From NCBI GenBank assembly GCA_001566295.1, contig KQ964251.1, forward strand, positions 315,838 through 379,837: DNA of 64,000 bases, written 5' to 3'. Below, piece by piece: positions 1-12,773 of this stretch. How positions within the stretch are numbered: position 1 is the first letter of the stretch; each line of letters begins with the position of its first letter. This DNA comes from Microdochium bolleyi. Its lineage: Eukaryota > Ascomycota > Sordariomycetes > Xylariales > Microdochiaceae. A model generated the notes under the pieces. That model had not been told where the DNA came from and did not search any database. It worked only from the letters and a program-made list of their open reading frames with translations. Position numbers and translations under genes: made by a program.

Positions 1-1123
1 TCTGGTCATAGTTCACCCTCGTTAAAGGCTTCAAAATATCAATGATATCTTCGACATCCTTGTAGCCATCATAGCGAGACGATCGGCGATTTAGTCAGCT
101 AGAAGCACTCATCAGGACCCTCGAGGGTGCCCGCATTAGCGCCCGAATCAACGGCACCTGCTTGTGGGCGTTCCAGCTTGATTCAGCAACTACAATTGTC
201 ATGATGATTGAATGACTTTGTCATCTCCACAGTACTTAGCCGCGCTTTGTGTTGCACCTCGAGAAATCATCGAGCCACTCGTCTGCTTGAAGCAGTTTAC
301 TGGTTTTGAGGTTCAGCAAAATGACACTTTTCTAACAGTGGATGTAGTTCACCACGAACTTGTAAACACCCGCTTGTGTAGTCAGGTCTTTAAAAATAAA
401 AATAAAAATACAAACGATAAATACAACTACCTGATGTGTCAAATCCACAAAATAAGCCGTGTCGAGTAGCTCACAACCACTCTTTTAGATTAACCCAACC
501 ATCCGTCCTGTCATCGATTATATCATTTGTGTGTCATGGCGTGTACATCCCTGATTGTTTTCTCTCCTGGGGTTCACAGCTTCACGCGCCGCAACGAAAT
601 ATTGAAACATTTGTAATTCGACAAGCCACCGCTTGGGGCAAAAACAAGGACTAGATAACCATCCTGGCTGACCTCCAGTGAACTCATGAGCAACACTAAG
701 GACATGTTTAGGGACCATCAAGTAGCCTCCCTCACTACAGCGGGTGTGTAGTCAAGGATGCGGAACGGACGTCCTTTCCGAAGGAAGCCTTCCGACATGC
801 AGTGCACATTCACAGGACTTTGTGGGGCTTATGGGGAACGTGGTATGGGGCACCCTGGGGCGAGGCAGATAGGGAGGGAAGGCACAGTGTTGACAGATCT
901 GAGTGGCCAACATCCGAAAGTTGTCCCCGGGAGCGAAGCAGTAGGCCTCTTTGGCTTTTCGACGAGCTCTCGGCTTTTCGTTTTTGGATCGAAATACAAG
1001 CCGGGCTAGAACGGGATGGTTGCCCGCGCATGATAGCACAGTCACACAACAATGCAATGTGCAAGTGTCACTTTGAGATGTTCGTGGGTATTGTTTTGAT
1101 TTTCCCTTCTGCTGGAAGCTACC
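1..1123. other. No recognised gene (left edge)
   Basis: No convincing complete gene is visible. A short minus-strand open frame at about 1-100 runs off the left edge and could be the end of an exon of a neighbouring gene, but it has no recognised domain. Positions 391-410 hold a (TAAAAA)3 micro-repeat. The last few hundred bases probably include the 3' UTR of the minus-strand dehydrogenase that ends at 1124. Confidence 0.5.
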
Positions 1124-2626
1124 TCATTGGCAGTCAACAACGCAGCGAATGCAGTCGCCAGCCTTCATCGTCTCGAAAGCAGCGTTGATCTCGTCCAGCT
1201 TCTTGCGGTGGGTGATGAACTCGTCAACCTTGAGTCTGCCCTCGAGGTAGTCGGTGACCAAACCCGGGAGCTGGGACCGGCCCTTGACACCACCGAAAGC
1301 ACAACCCTTCCATACGCGACCGGTGACTAGCTGGAATGCTATGGGAGAGGGGAGTTGTTAGTGAGATGTCCATCAGGCCTGAAGCATTTGAGAAAGGACT
1401 TACGCCGAGTGGAGATCTCCTGGCCTGCAGCCGCAACACCAATGACGATGCTCTGACCCCAGCCCTTGTGGCAGGCCTCGAGCGCAGCACGCATGACGTT
1501 GACATTGCCAGTGCAGTCGAAGGTGTAGTCGAGTCCACCGTCCGTCATCTCGACGAGCTTGTCCTGTATCTTCTGGTCGCCCAGCTTGGTCGGGTTGACA
1601 AAGTCAGTGGCACCAAACTTCTTCGCCCACTCCTCCTTGCTGTCGGCGACATCGACAACGATAATTCTGCTCGCCTTCTGGACGACCGCGCCCTGAATCA
1701 CGGACAGACCGACACAACCAGCGCCGAAGATGGCAACGGTAGAGCCCTCCTCAACGTTGGCCGTGATGCGGGCAGCGCCATAGCCGGTCGTGATACCGCA
1801 GCCAAGCAGACATGTCCGGTCCATGGGCGCGTCAGCCTGGACAGCGACGACTGAGATGTCGGCGACGACGGTGTACTGGGAGAAGGTGGAGGTGCCCATG
1901 AAGTGGAGGAGGTCCTTGCCCTTGCACTTGAAGCGCGAGGTGCCGTCGGGCATGACGCCCTTGCCCTGGGTGGCTCTGATCTTGCCGCACAGGTTCGTCT
2001 TGCCGGACTTGCAGAACTTGCATTCCTTGCACTCGGGTGTGCTACAGGGTGAGGGTTGCGTGTCAGCCGAGTGTACAGGACGACGCCGCTTGCACGTGTC
2101 GACCATGAAGAGTTGACTTACTAGAGAGCAATGACGGTGTCGCCAACCTTGACGTTGGTGACGCCCTCGCCGATGGACTCGACGACACCAGCACCCTCGT
2201 GCCCGAGGACAATGGGGAAAGCACCCTCAGGGTCCTTTCCGGACAAGGTGTAGGCATCTGTGCTTGAATTTAGTCGGGAGCCCATGTAAGCCGCCAAGGG
2301 GTCAAGGACGCTTACCTGTGTGGCAGACGCCAGTGTAGTGGATCTTGATGCGGACCTCGTGGGCCTTGGGAGGAGCGACCTCGACATCTTCGATGCTCAG
2401 AGGCTGGCCAGCCTCCCAGGCAACGGCGGCCTTGCAGGTGATGGTCTGAGGAACAAAAGTCCATTGTCAGCTTCTAGATTCTACAGCTGGCCGAAGCCAT
2501 TGAGTTTCTCGACGGCAAATCCGACAAGAGCCGGAGTGTCCGGGCTGAATTGAGGTGACGTGGGGTTCGGGCAAAGCTGGAAAAGATCTTATGACGATGA
2601 CGTACCTTGCCAGTGGTGTCCGACAT
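1124..2626 (-). CDS. SFA1: S-(hydroxymethyl)glutathione dehydrogenase (class III alcohol dehydrogenase)
   Basis: This cytosolic zinc enzyme oxidises S-hydroxymethylglutathione (formaldehyde plus glutathione) with NAD and also reduces S-nitrosoglutathione. I read five exons on the minus strand: 2626-2606, 2445-2316, 2257-2122, 2041-1404 and 1338-1124, giving 379 residues, the usual family length. The start MSDTTGK sits on a 21-nt first exon. Visible family marks are the catalytic-zinc region GVCHTG and GHEGAG, the structural-zinc cysteines in CKECKFCKSGKTNLC, and the Rossmann turn GAGCVG. The protein ends CIRCVVDCQ. A TATAAA lies about 100 bp upstream of the ATG. The gene is divergent from Nup85 across a 1.65-kb gap. 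Identity is clear from motif order and length; exon junctions are inferred by hand. Confidence 0.95.
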
Positions 2627-4278
2627 CGTGAAGTAAGGCGTGAATGTATGGCTTCGAGAAGCTGGACTAGAGCGGGAAGAAGGAAAGAGCAGCCGTAGCG
2701 GGACAGCAACGGGGCAGCCGGGAGTTTATAAGGGGGAGCTCGGCGTCGGCCTGGCAAGCTCGAGGAGGGCTTGCGGGGTGGGGAGCCGGCGAGCGGAAGA
2801 TGGATAACGGGCAGTGGTGATGGTGGTGTGTCGACGTAACTGCGGCCGGGCTGGGCACGCCTGGTTGGGTCCGCACGGCTCGTTCTCCAATTCAGTTGGA
2901 GGAGCTCAGCTTCGACCCCGCCATCCACCCACCCTGCCCGCAAGCTTCCACCGCGATCCATCGCCGCTTCGAGTCGATGCCAGTGTGAACCACTGCTGCG
3001 TGCCTGGCACCCTGCAGCAAAATCTGTTGTCCAGCGACGCAGCTGCCTGAGCCCCAAAGATTGGGCCCTTTCTTCAAGCTTGTCTCGCCACGATGGCGAG
3101 CTGCGTCGGGCATCTGTCGTCGGCCGTCCAGCATCGCCATCAGCGAGTGATCAACTCTTGGCCGGCCGGTCTCGGTCGAACTGCCGTGTGCGGTGGACTT
3201 TTCTCGGCATCTGGCACCGCAAGGGTTCGGCATTGCCAGGCCTGCTGCTGGCGGAGCTGAGCTTGGCCCGGTTGGCCTGGGCGTGTTTCAATGCGGCATT
3301 CGTGCTATTAGCGCGGCTCCTTATCGTCTTCTCGGTCGCCAAAGCATCCACGCGCATATGAGGACCACGAGAGGAAGGCCGGCCAGGCGCCGGCAGTGTT
3401 GCCCGGGTATTTGTACCCCAACGGGCAAAGACTGTCCCGCATCACCGCGGAGGACCTTGATGTCGCCTCGACAATTAAATACCGGCTCACTTGCATTTGT
3501 GCTTGCATCTGGCGACATCAGAATGGATAGCACATTGTGACATCAAGATGGTCAAAGTCCTCCAATCACCAACAGCAATCAGACGTGCTTTTGCGCGGCA
3601 TGTCGTTATCCATTAGCTCATGTTCTCTAGCTGGTGACATTTCGTGCCCTGCACGTGTATCTTGACCGTGATGAGTACATGTATTCTTTTTGGAGACCAC
3701 CTGGCAGGGTGATGGAAATATGTCGCGAAGGGATCTTGGATCTTGCGCTTCCCAAAGGATGCAACGTGTTGTGCACGGTGCCAATACAGTGTTGCGTCGG
3801 TTTGTGTACTGTGTACTGTGACGGTTCGTCGCCTGGCGCAAGCCCCAAAATTTCAGCGCCAGGAACCTCAGAGCGCGTCAAGCAATTGGCTCGGCCAGGC
3901 ACCACGACAGCTCCGGTTACATTGTTCACGTCTTCAGTCATCGCATCTCGGACGATCCCAACACATCGCGATCCCCTGTTGCTCCGGTCGGACGTGTGCT
4001 TTCGCATCTCGCGCGGGCAATCATCCGTGCAGAAGCTCCATCGTCACGTTGCCTGAGCAGCGCGCAACGCAAACGCAAAACAAAACATCCCAGCCATTGG
4101 CGAAGCTCCGCGCTATACACCGACATCCCCCAAGATTTGCCAGCCTGTTCGAGCACAACGACTCGCTCTTTATGTGGACTGCTCAACACCCCAATTGAAA
4201 TCGCTGGCGCACAAGGCATAGCACAACATTCGACACGCAGCGGTTCAACAACCGTCACACGCACAAACGACATCTACA
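2627..4278. promoter_or_regulatory. Divergent intergenic promoter region (SFA1 / NUP85)
   Basis: A 1.65-kb gap between two divergently transcribed genes; it should carry both promoters and 5' leaders. Apart from the TATA box at 2725-2730, I see no clear element and no credible extra gene. Open frames here lack recognisable protein features. Confidence 0.5.
2725..2730 (-). promoter_or_regulatory. TATA box of the formaldehyde dehydrogenase gene
   Basis: TATAAA read on the minus strand, about 100 bp upstream of the ATG at 2626, a plausible distance for a fungal core promoter. The role is inferred from position only. Confidence 0.55.
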
Positions 4279-7200
4279 ATGCCTTTCCATCTGCCAAGCT
4301 CGAGTCCAGCCCCTTCGACACCTGAGAGGAGGAGCGCAGCGTCGCGCTATGTCTACGATGCAGACCACCCGTCGACGACCCCTGCGGGGCCTCCTCCACC
4401 ATCCTCTGCCGCCTCTTTCACACCCGCCGGCGAGCCTTCACCATCGTTCATGAAGAGCTCGATCGGAGTGATGGCCGGTTCGGTCAAGGCCCCAAACTTT
4501 GGAAGGCCGAAGCCCTCGGCGAACAGGAGCCCCTCAGTCAAAAGCCACAAGGCGCCGCTTGGAAGGTCCATCCGATCCGCACGCGGCTCGACTACACGAC
4601 AACCTTCGAGTCTCAGTAGACAGTATTTTGCGGACGATGACGATGAGGACGAAGGCCTGGACGAAGAACAGGAGATCCAGCAAGAGCTACCACCAAGCCG
4701 ACCAGGAACGTTTGGGATAAATTACGATGACGAGTCTGACGGCGAAGACACTGAGAACGGCAACGACACCCTGCAACTCGACCACGATGAATATGAAGAT
4801 GCCGAGGGCGAGGACGACTACGAGGGCCAGGACGAGGTCATGGATGAGGATGCGGAAGCCGAGTACGACATCGAAGAGGACCTCTTGCGAGAGATTGCTA
4901 GCGTCGATCCATACAACGGAGATCTCAATGATGTCCAGGAGGACGTGATGATGCTCGCGACACCTGCTGCAGACGAAAGAGTACGGCATGAAGCCGACAA
5001 AATCATGCGTGCCTCATCCATGCGCCACACGAGACGACTCGAATGCAAGTACGCCGTGCTTGCCAAGGACGTCATAAGCCATACCGGTTTTGCGCACGTG
5101 TCCGAGCCTGCCAACGTGATCTTACAAACAGAGGACATCATCAACCGCCTATACGATGAAGGAGTTGGTTCTGAAGATGATGCCGAGCTCCTCGAGGAGG
5201 CCCTGTCCAATGCCTCCGTCAGGCTGCTCGACCAGGTCTGGGCTCCGCACGCAGAGTCGCTTCCTTCACGTTATCGCGAGCACGCTGCCAAGGTTGGACC
5301 GAGTGCCGACGAATCCGACTTCGTGAAAGCGGAATATCTTGCGAGGCTCATCCTTTCCCTTTATCATACGCCGCCAAGCCAAACAGAATTCGGTGGTTCG
5401 AAGCACCAAGCCTTGCCCGGCATCCTGTTCGAGTGGCAAGATCAAAACCACTACCCGGAGAGAGATCAGATTCGGACCATTCAGAACTACCGTCCTGCAC
5501 CTGCGGCCCATGCTCTGTTCTGGCCGGGCGTTTTCAGCTCGTTGATTCGTGGAAATATCACTGACACAATCGACCTTCTCAGAGGAGCTGGCTGGGCCGC
5601 AGCAAAGAAAGCGCCACGCGGCGAACCTCTATATTCGAGCCAAGCGGCTGAGAATATTGTTCGCGCGGTGGAAGACATGTGCTTGGTCATTGAGCAGTGT
5701 CCAGCAAACAGCGATGGCAGCTGGGACATTCGGAGCAGCAACTGGACTCTATTCCGCCTAAAAGCTCAGGCAGCTAAGGAAAGCCTGATCAGCTTCGCGG
5801 AGGGGAAGGTCCCAGCACAGTCAGGTTTTGGACGTGGTGGTCGGGGTCAGTATTCCGACATGCTTGACAGCACACAGTCGCTCGCAGGCATGTCGCGCAG
5901 GGCTCAAAGTCAGATCCCCTGGGACATCTACGAGAACCTTCAATCCCTCTACAGCATCATGATCGGCGAGCCTGATCCGATCCTCGCAGCGGCCAACGAC
6001 TGGTGTGACGCGACGCTCGGTCTGTTTGGATGGTGGGACGATGGGCACAACAAGTCTTCTCTTGGGCGGTCACTCTCGCGGTCAATCACAAACGCTGGCG
6101 ATGCACACCTAGACGATATTTTCTTCGACCGACTCGCCATGTCCTTGCACCTTGCTACTGAGTCTACGTTCTACTTTGATTCCACGGACGTCGTTGAGGT
6201 CGGTGTTGCTTGTGTATTCGAGGGCAACGTCGAGGCTGTCATCAGCATATTAAGGCTGTGGTCGCTCCCCGTTGCTGCCTCCGTAGCCGAGATTGCATCA
6301 CTTGGCCGCTGGCTTCCACCTTCGGAGCCGCCGAACCTGATCGGCATGGAGAGCTTCGATATTGAGGATATGGAAGTATTGGGGCTCAGCACGGTTGCTG
6401 GTCAAGATGAGAAAGACGGACTGAAGGACACAACCTTGATCCACTATGCCCGGGGGTTGAGGGACCGAAAACAGGTCGCCGGCCTTGGATTCGCAGGCAA
6501 GACGACACGTGACGGCTGGGAGTTGGCTGTCCAGGTCGTCGGACGACTTGACTCGCCGGAGCGGTCAGAAGAGATCGTTAGAGAACTGCTGCAGGGCGTG
6601 TTAACCACGATCGACGAAACTTCGAACACCACCGTCGACAAGATCTGGAAGCTGCTCAACGAGCTCGGCATGATCAACTTTGCCGAGGACACTGCTGAGG
6701 TATGTACCCTCTCATTGCACTCCCGTGAGCGAGTAATGACTAATCAAAAATTCAGACTTTCGGTGACATACTGGCGCGTGACACGCACCGCTACGGACAG
6801 ACGCTCTGGTACTACTCACTCGCCCATAGGCCAGACAAGTTGCGAGATGTGCTCAACACGTTGATGTCTATATCCCTCGTGGAGTCGACAGTATACCCAC
6901 CAGAGAATCAGCTAGACGAAGCCCTTCGATCACTACTCCACGAGCGTACAGTTGCCCTCGAGAAGTTCGCCAAGCAGGATCTTGAGGCGGCCGAGCTGCT
7001 GGGTAAGATGCTGAGTGGCTACGCCACACTGCGCCGCTTCTACGAGCGGCGCGACAGCATCGTTGATCCCACGGCTCGGAGCTCGCTCGCGAAGCGTCAG
7101 CAGGCCGCAAGCGCCCTAGTCGCCGTCATCGCGAGCGCCGATGACAACATTCGCGGCGGTCTGTACGACGACAGCCGAGATGCGGTGGTCAGCGAGGACT

Positions 7201-7673
7201 TTTTGCTCGCGCTACTTGGCGAGGCGTCCGTGTTCATCGGTCACGGGCCGGGATCACCGACCGTCATCACGCTTGAGCAGATCGACGTGCTGCTCAAAGC
7301 CATCGAGGACATCCAGAGCGTTGGTTCGCGCGTCTACGACGCATCCGACGAGTTTTTCAAACTCGTCCTCGCATCTGGCCAGGGCGTCAAGGGGTCTACC
7401 CCTGCCGACCTGATGAAGAGCATGACAAAATCCAACCCCTCCCTTGGTGGGAGCTTTATGATGACGGGCAGCTCGATGATGGCGTCGCAATTCAAGCAGT
7501 CGGTCGTCAAGTCAGGCATGATCAAAGGCCAGGTGAAGCGCGCATGGGACTGGCGGGCGTCGGGAGTCACGGCGGGTACGTCGTCTCAGGACACGCTCGG
7601 CAGGATTAGGCTGGGTTTGACGCGGGACTTGGCGAACTTGTGGCTGGAGCAGGCGGACAGCGTGATCATGTAG
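4279..7673 (+). CDS. NUP85: Nuclear pore complex protein Nup85
   Basis: Scaffold nucleoporin of the Y-shaped (Nup84/Nup107) complex, needed for pore assembly and mRNA export. Two exons, 4279-6699 and 6756-7673, separated by a 56-nt intron with a good branch point (ACTAATC), give 1112 residues. The N-terminal ~110 residues are Ser/Pro-rich and probably disordered. A strongly acidic Asp/Glu tract follows (about residues 118-200). The rest is helical and matches the fungal Nup85 pattern, for example LFEWQDQNHYPERDQIRTIQ, DLLRGAGWAAAKKAPRGEP and the C-terminal helical repeats. The ATG at 4279 starts MPFHLPSSSPAPSTPERR, a plausible disordered start. Identity rests on recalled family resemblance, not a search. 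Confidence 0.85.
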
Positions 7674-8602
7674 AGCTCGTGAAGAGGCGGTGTTTGTCGT
7701 GACTGCGGTGGCAAGCTAAGCGTAGGCACCTCAGTCCATAGGGAGAGATATTTCTAGATTTGAAACAACCGGGAGCGGCGTTCCTTGAACAATGAATAGT
7801 ATACTCGGGGAAGTACCCGCATAAAGAAAGCTGATCCCATAGCATGAGAGGACGTCTCTCATGTTGGTGTGCAAACACATCTGAGTTTGACCGCACACCC
7901 ATTCATGAGATGTGTAAGTTATCTAGCCCTATGCCACGGATGAAAGAAACCCCCACATGCTCCGGCATACAATACGCACCACAGCATTCACAGCTTTGCA
8001 ATCTCGGAACCAAGCTCTGGTGTCTGCCTGCAGGTAGGGTGGGTGGGTGTTGCAAAAGTGGGGCCCCATTACACCCCCCGGAGACGAAGTGAATCGACGC
8101 GTAAAGGGGTGCGGATCTGGGCAGACCGTGCGTGGAGCGCGTCACGGAAATCTCCAGCCAAGCCGGGGCATGACAAAGCGCAAAGCCTGGATTTCCGCAG
8201 CGACCAGGGACCACGGCAACCAGAAAGAGTGTGTAGCTTGCCTCGCCTTGCCTCGCCCTCACCAAGACATCACCCACCATTCCGCTCGCTTTTCACGGGC
8301 TTCTCAATCTGTCGCGGCGCATACACTCTTCTTGTGGCACCGCACCCAGCGCAGAGCGGCTGCAGCTTTGCATCACCACCACTGTCTCCGCTGCTGCGCA
8401 ACGCTCGGCAAGCAAGGCCGCCAGGCAGGCCACCTAGCTCCAGCTCCAGCTTCCCCGTCGCCCTTTTTCTCCGTCGCGCAGCCAACCCGCTCCACCTCGA
8501 CCTTTCCTCGACCTTTCTCTACTCTACCTCGCACCATCTCGCAACCAACACCCTGCCGCGACTTGCCGCCACGACCGCTCAATCGCGGCCCCAGCCCTCG
8601 CC
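7674..8602. promoter_or_regulatory. Intergenic: NUP85 3' region and SPT16 promoter/leader
   Basis: A 930-bp gap between two plus-strand genes. The right ~350 bp (8250-8602) is strongly C/T-rich and Alu-free, consistent with a pyrimidine-rich fungal promoter and 5' leader just before the Spt16 start. No extra gene is supported. Confidence 0.5.
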
Positions 8603-11600
8603 ATGGGTGACATCAAGATCGATGGCAAGCTCTTCCAAGAGCGCATCAACCACTTCGTCAATGCCTGGAAGGCTGACAAGCGCGCTGGCGATGCCATCTT
8701 CAATGGCGTCGGTTCCATGGTCATCTTGATGGGCAAGCTCGCCGAGGACGCCCCCGAATTCCACAAGAACAACGCCGTCCACGTAAGTCTGTTCCGATCG
8801 GCTACTGCGCCACCCCTTGCTCTGCTGCTGTGCGCAACTCTCGATACTGACTACTGCGTTCTACCAACTAGTTCTGGCTCCTTGGCTACGAGTTCCCGAC
8901 AACACTCATGCTACTGACGGTCGAGACGCTCTACATCATCACAACCGCGAAAAAAGGTAAGCAAGAAGAATAGGCCGGCGGGCGCGCAGGGCTCGCGCAG
9001 CGCATGCGACGACAATGCAAGACAATGCTGACTCTTGGGTGCAGCGAAACATCTCGAGCAGTTGAAGGGCGGCCGCTTCCCCGTCGAAGTCCTTGTTCGC
9101 GGCAAGGATGCTGCTGAGAACGAAAAGCAGTTCCAGAAGATCGCAGAGACCATCAACAGCGCAGGCGTAAGTCACGAGGCACCACATTCGTTCCTGCTTC
9201 CTTTTCATGCTAACTCGCATCAAACTGCAGAAAAAGGTGGGTGTCCTCGCGAAGGACACTTCTAAAGGTCCCGTGATCGATGAGTGGAAGGCCATTTTCG
9301 ACGACAAGTGCAAGGACCAGGAGCAAGTCGATATCTCCCTAGCCCTCTCAACCGCGGCCTTCTCCATCAAGGATGAGACCGAGCTCCGAGCCATGCGCAC
9401 GGCCTCGAAGGCCTGTGTCGCACTGATGAACCCATACTTCCTCGATCAGATGTCCGATATTCTTGATCAAGAGAAGAAAGTCAAGCACAGCACACTCGCG
9501 ACGAAAGTCGACCAGAAGCTCGACGACACTAAGTGGTGGAAGAGTGTTGAGCTCCCCAACAAGCAACGCCTCCCGTCCGACTTTGATCACGACTCTCTCG
9601 ACTGGCTCGTGGGCCCCTCGGTACAAAGTGGTGGCAAGTACGACCTTCGGCTCATGGCCGAGCCCACAGACGACAACCTCCACGCTGGCATCATCATCGC
9701 TGGGTTGGGCCTCCGCTACAAGTCTTACGGCTCCACGATTGCCCGAACCTTCCTGGTTGATCCCAACAAGTCTCAGGAGAACAACTACAAGCTCTTGCAC
9801 CAAGTTCACAACTTAATTTTGAAAGAGGCCAAGGACGGCGTGGTTGCGAAAGATGTCTACCACAAGGCACTCTCTTACATCAAGTCCAAGCGACCCGAGA
9901 TGGAGAAGCACTTTGTCAAGAATGTGGGGTCGGGCATTGGCATAGAGGCCAAGGATCCTACACTGATTCTCAGTGGCAAGAATGCCCGCACCCTCAAGGA
10001 CGGCATGACGCTGTCGATCACCACAGGCTTCACCGACGTTGAGAACCCATCTCCGCAAGACAAGCTGAGCAAAGTGTACTCGCTCGTCATCACCGACACA
10101 ATCCGTGTCACCTCGGGCGAGCCCGTCGTGTTCACTGGCGATGCTCCCAGTGATATGGACTCGACATCGTTCTTCTTCAAGGACGATGAGGAGATGCAGC
10201 CCACCCCGAAGAAGGAGAAGAAGGACGCGCGTGTCGGCGCTGTGGCGACTAAGAATATCACCAACACACGGCTGCGATCCGAGCGTACCACGCAGGTTGA
10301 CGAAGACGCCGAAAAGAGGCGACGCGAGCATCAGAAGGAGCTCGCCGCCAAGAAGCAGAAGGAAGGACTTGATCGCTTCGAGGAGTCTACAAGCGGACAG
10401 AACGGCGCAGAGGTCAAGAAGTTCAAGAAGTTTGAGTCCTACAAGCGAGATAATCAGTTCCCGCCCAAGGTCAAGAACCTCGAGATCGTTGTTGACCAGA
10501 AGAACGGAACTATCATCTTGCCCGTCATGGGCCGGCCGGTTCCCTTCCACATCCACACCATCAAGAATGCCAGCAAGAACGACGAGGGCGAGTGGTCATA
10601 CCTCCGGATCAACTTCCTGTCGCCTGGTCAAGGTGTTGGCAAGAGAGACGACCAGCCATTTGAGGATGCAACTGCTCAATTTGTGCGGAGCTTGACATTC
10701 CGATCGCTCAACGGCGACCGCTACGACGAGATTGCGACTCAGATCGCCAACATGAAGAAGGAGACGTCCAAGAAGGAGCAGGAGAAGAAGGATATGGAAG
10801 ATGTCGTAGAGCAGGAGAAGCTGGTCGAAATAAGAAGTAAGTCGGTCCCAGCCAGGTTACCCAGCCTTGAGACTAACTTGCAACAGATCGTCGCCCCGCG
10901 GTGCTCGACAATGTCTTCATCCGTCCGGCCATGGAAGGCAAGCGTGTTCCCGGAAAGGTTGAGATTCACCAGAACGGTATCCGATATCAGTCACCGCTTA
11001 GCACGCAGCAGCGCGTTGATGTTCTGTTCTCCAACATCCGGCACATCTTCTTCCAGCCTTGCGACCACGAGCTGATTGTAGTCATTCACGTTCACCTGAA
11101 AGACCCCATCATCGTCGGCAACAAGAAGAAGACCAAGGACGTCCAGTTCTACCGAGAGGCGACCGACATTCAGTTCGATGAGACTGGCAACCGGAAGCGC
11201 AAGTACCGGTACGGCGACGAGGACGAGTTCGAGGCCGAGCAGGAAGAGCGCCGCCGCCGCGCCGAGCTCGACCGGCAGTTCAAGGCTTTTGCCGAGAAGA
11301 TTGCCGAGGCTGGCAGGAGCGAGTCTCTCGAGGTCGACATGCCCCTGCGCGAACTTGGTTTCCACGGTGTGCCCTTCCGCAGCAATGTCTACATTCAGCC
11401 CACCACAGACTGCCTCATCCAGGTCACCGAGCCACCCTTCCTGGTTGTCACCCTTGAGGATGTCGAGGTTGCTCACCTCGAACGTGTGCAGTTTGGTCTG
11501 AAGAACTTTGATATGGTCTTTGTCTTCAAGGACTTCACACGCGCGCCTGCGCACATCAACACGATACCCGTCGAGTCCCTGGAAGATGTCAAGGAGTGGC

Positions 11601-11989
11601 TGGACTCGTCGGACATTGCGTACAGCGAGGGACCGCTGAACCTCAACTGGCCTACGATCATGAAGACGGTCACAGCAGATCCTCACCAGTTCTACGCTGA
11701 TGGCGGTTGGTCTTTCTTGCAGGCAGAGAGCGACGATGAGGACCAGGATGAGGATGATCAAGAATCAGCCTTCGAGATTGATGAGTCTGAGCTTGAGGAA
11801 GCTAGTGAATCCAGCGAGGAGGATTCCGATTTCGATAGCAACGCATCGGATGAGGCCAGCGAGGAAGGCTCAGATGACGACGACGAGGGCGAGGACTGGG
11901 ACGAGATGGAGGAGAAGGCCAAGAAGCGGGATCGCGAGAGCGGCTTGGCGGAGGAAGACAACCGTGGCAAGAAGAAGAGAAAGCACTAA
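8603..11989 (+). CDS. SPT16: FACT complex subunit Spt16
   Basis: Large subunit of the FACT histone chaperone (with Pob3/SSRP1), which reorganises nucleosomes during transcription and replication. I read five exons: 8603-8782, 8872-8956, 9045-9166, 9231-10836 and 10887-11989, giving 1031 residues, normal for fungal Spt16. The first ~440 residues form the catalytically dead aminopeptidase-like (M24 fold) lobe (start MGDIKIDGKLF; KNVGSGIGIEAKDPTL). The middle is dimerisation plus tandem PH-like regions (RPVPFHIHTIKN; LREIGFHG-type segment LRELGFHGVPFRSNVYIQP). The tail from about residue 940 is very acidic and ends in a basic KKKRKH. Small 5' introns clustered at the N-terminus are typical for fungal genes of this kind. 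Confidence 0.96.
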
Positions 11990-12773
11990 TGCGACGTGCT
12001 GCGTGCTGCGGAAGACTGCCTTGAGGCTGCTCTCACGCAGTGAGAGGTAGCGCCAACGAGGCTGAGTCCATGTATAATGCTGTTGCCAAGTAATGGGCTG
12101 CTGAGTGGCTTCTCCGCAGGCAGGACCGGCATTGGCCAGTCCGACGAGCGTGCCAGCGGGAGAGCTACGGGTGGCGCAAACAGGAGTTAGAGAATGAATT
12201 TGACGGCCGACTGTTTTCCAATTGCCCCGGCCTTGTCTCGTGATCGACATCTGACCGACGCAACGAAGGAGGTAAGCTTTGCGTCTTGCTTGGTCATGCC
12301 GAACTGGGCCTTGTGGGAGCTGGCCAAGAAGCCAAGAAGCCAAGACGCGAGCGCTGGGGTTGGCGAGACGAGATTGGCAGAGAGCGCGGCTGGCCAAGAC
12401 CAGGTGCTCCGTCGAGCCAAGAGAACCAAGAACCTTGGGCCACCGAGCAGGAAACGCAGACAGGCTGCCCGCGCCCAGCAGTCCGCGTGTTGCCCTAATC
12501 TTTGCTAACTCACTGATGCCAAGTCGCAGGCCCCATGCTCACGCTGCGACAAGCCGAATTAGAGTAGGCAGACCATAAGGCAATAAAGTGGGAAGGCGCA
12601 CCCGCCCGCGCCTTGTCGTCCTTTTTAACTCGACCTCTCTTGCTACCCTCCGCTGTTTTGTGCTCGCCGCCGCCGCCTCTCTCGGTAATCTAGCTTGCCT
12701 TTTCCTGATCTCTCCTGTTCGGATCATCTCGTCGAAAAAACATAGCAGCTTTTCGCAAGCCCGAAGCAGCCGA
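11990..12773. promoter_or_regulatory. Intergenic: SPT16 3' region and next promoter
   Basis: A 784-bp gap between plus-strand genes. I see no credible coding sequence or RNA gene. It presumably holds the Spt16 3' UTR and the promoter of the GRDP-like gene. Confidence 0.45.

Noticed and set aside
9813..11761. Long antisense open frames (247 and 256 codons) opposite Spt16
   Set aside because: They mirror the codon bias of the true coding strand, run across Spt16 exons and have no domain features.
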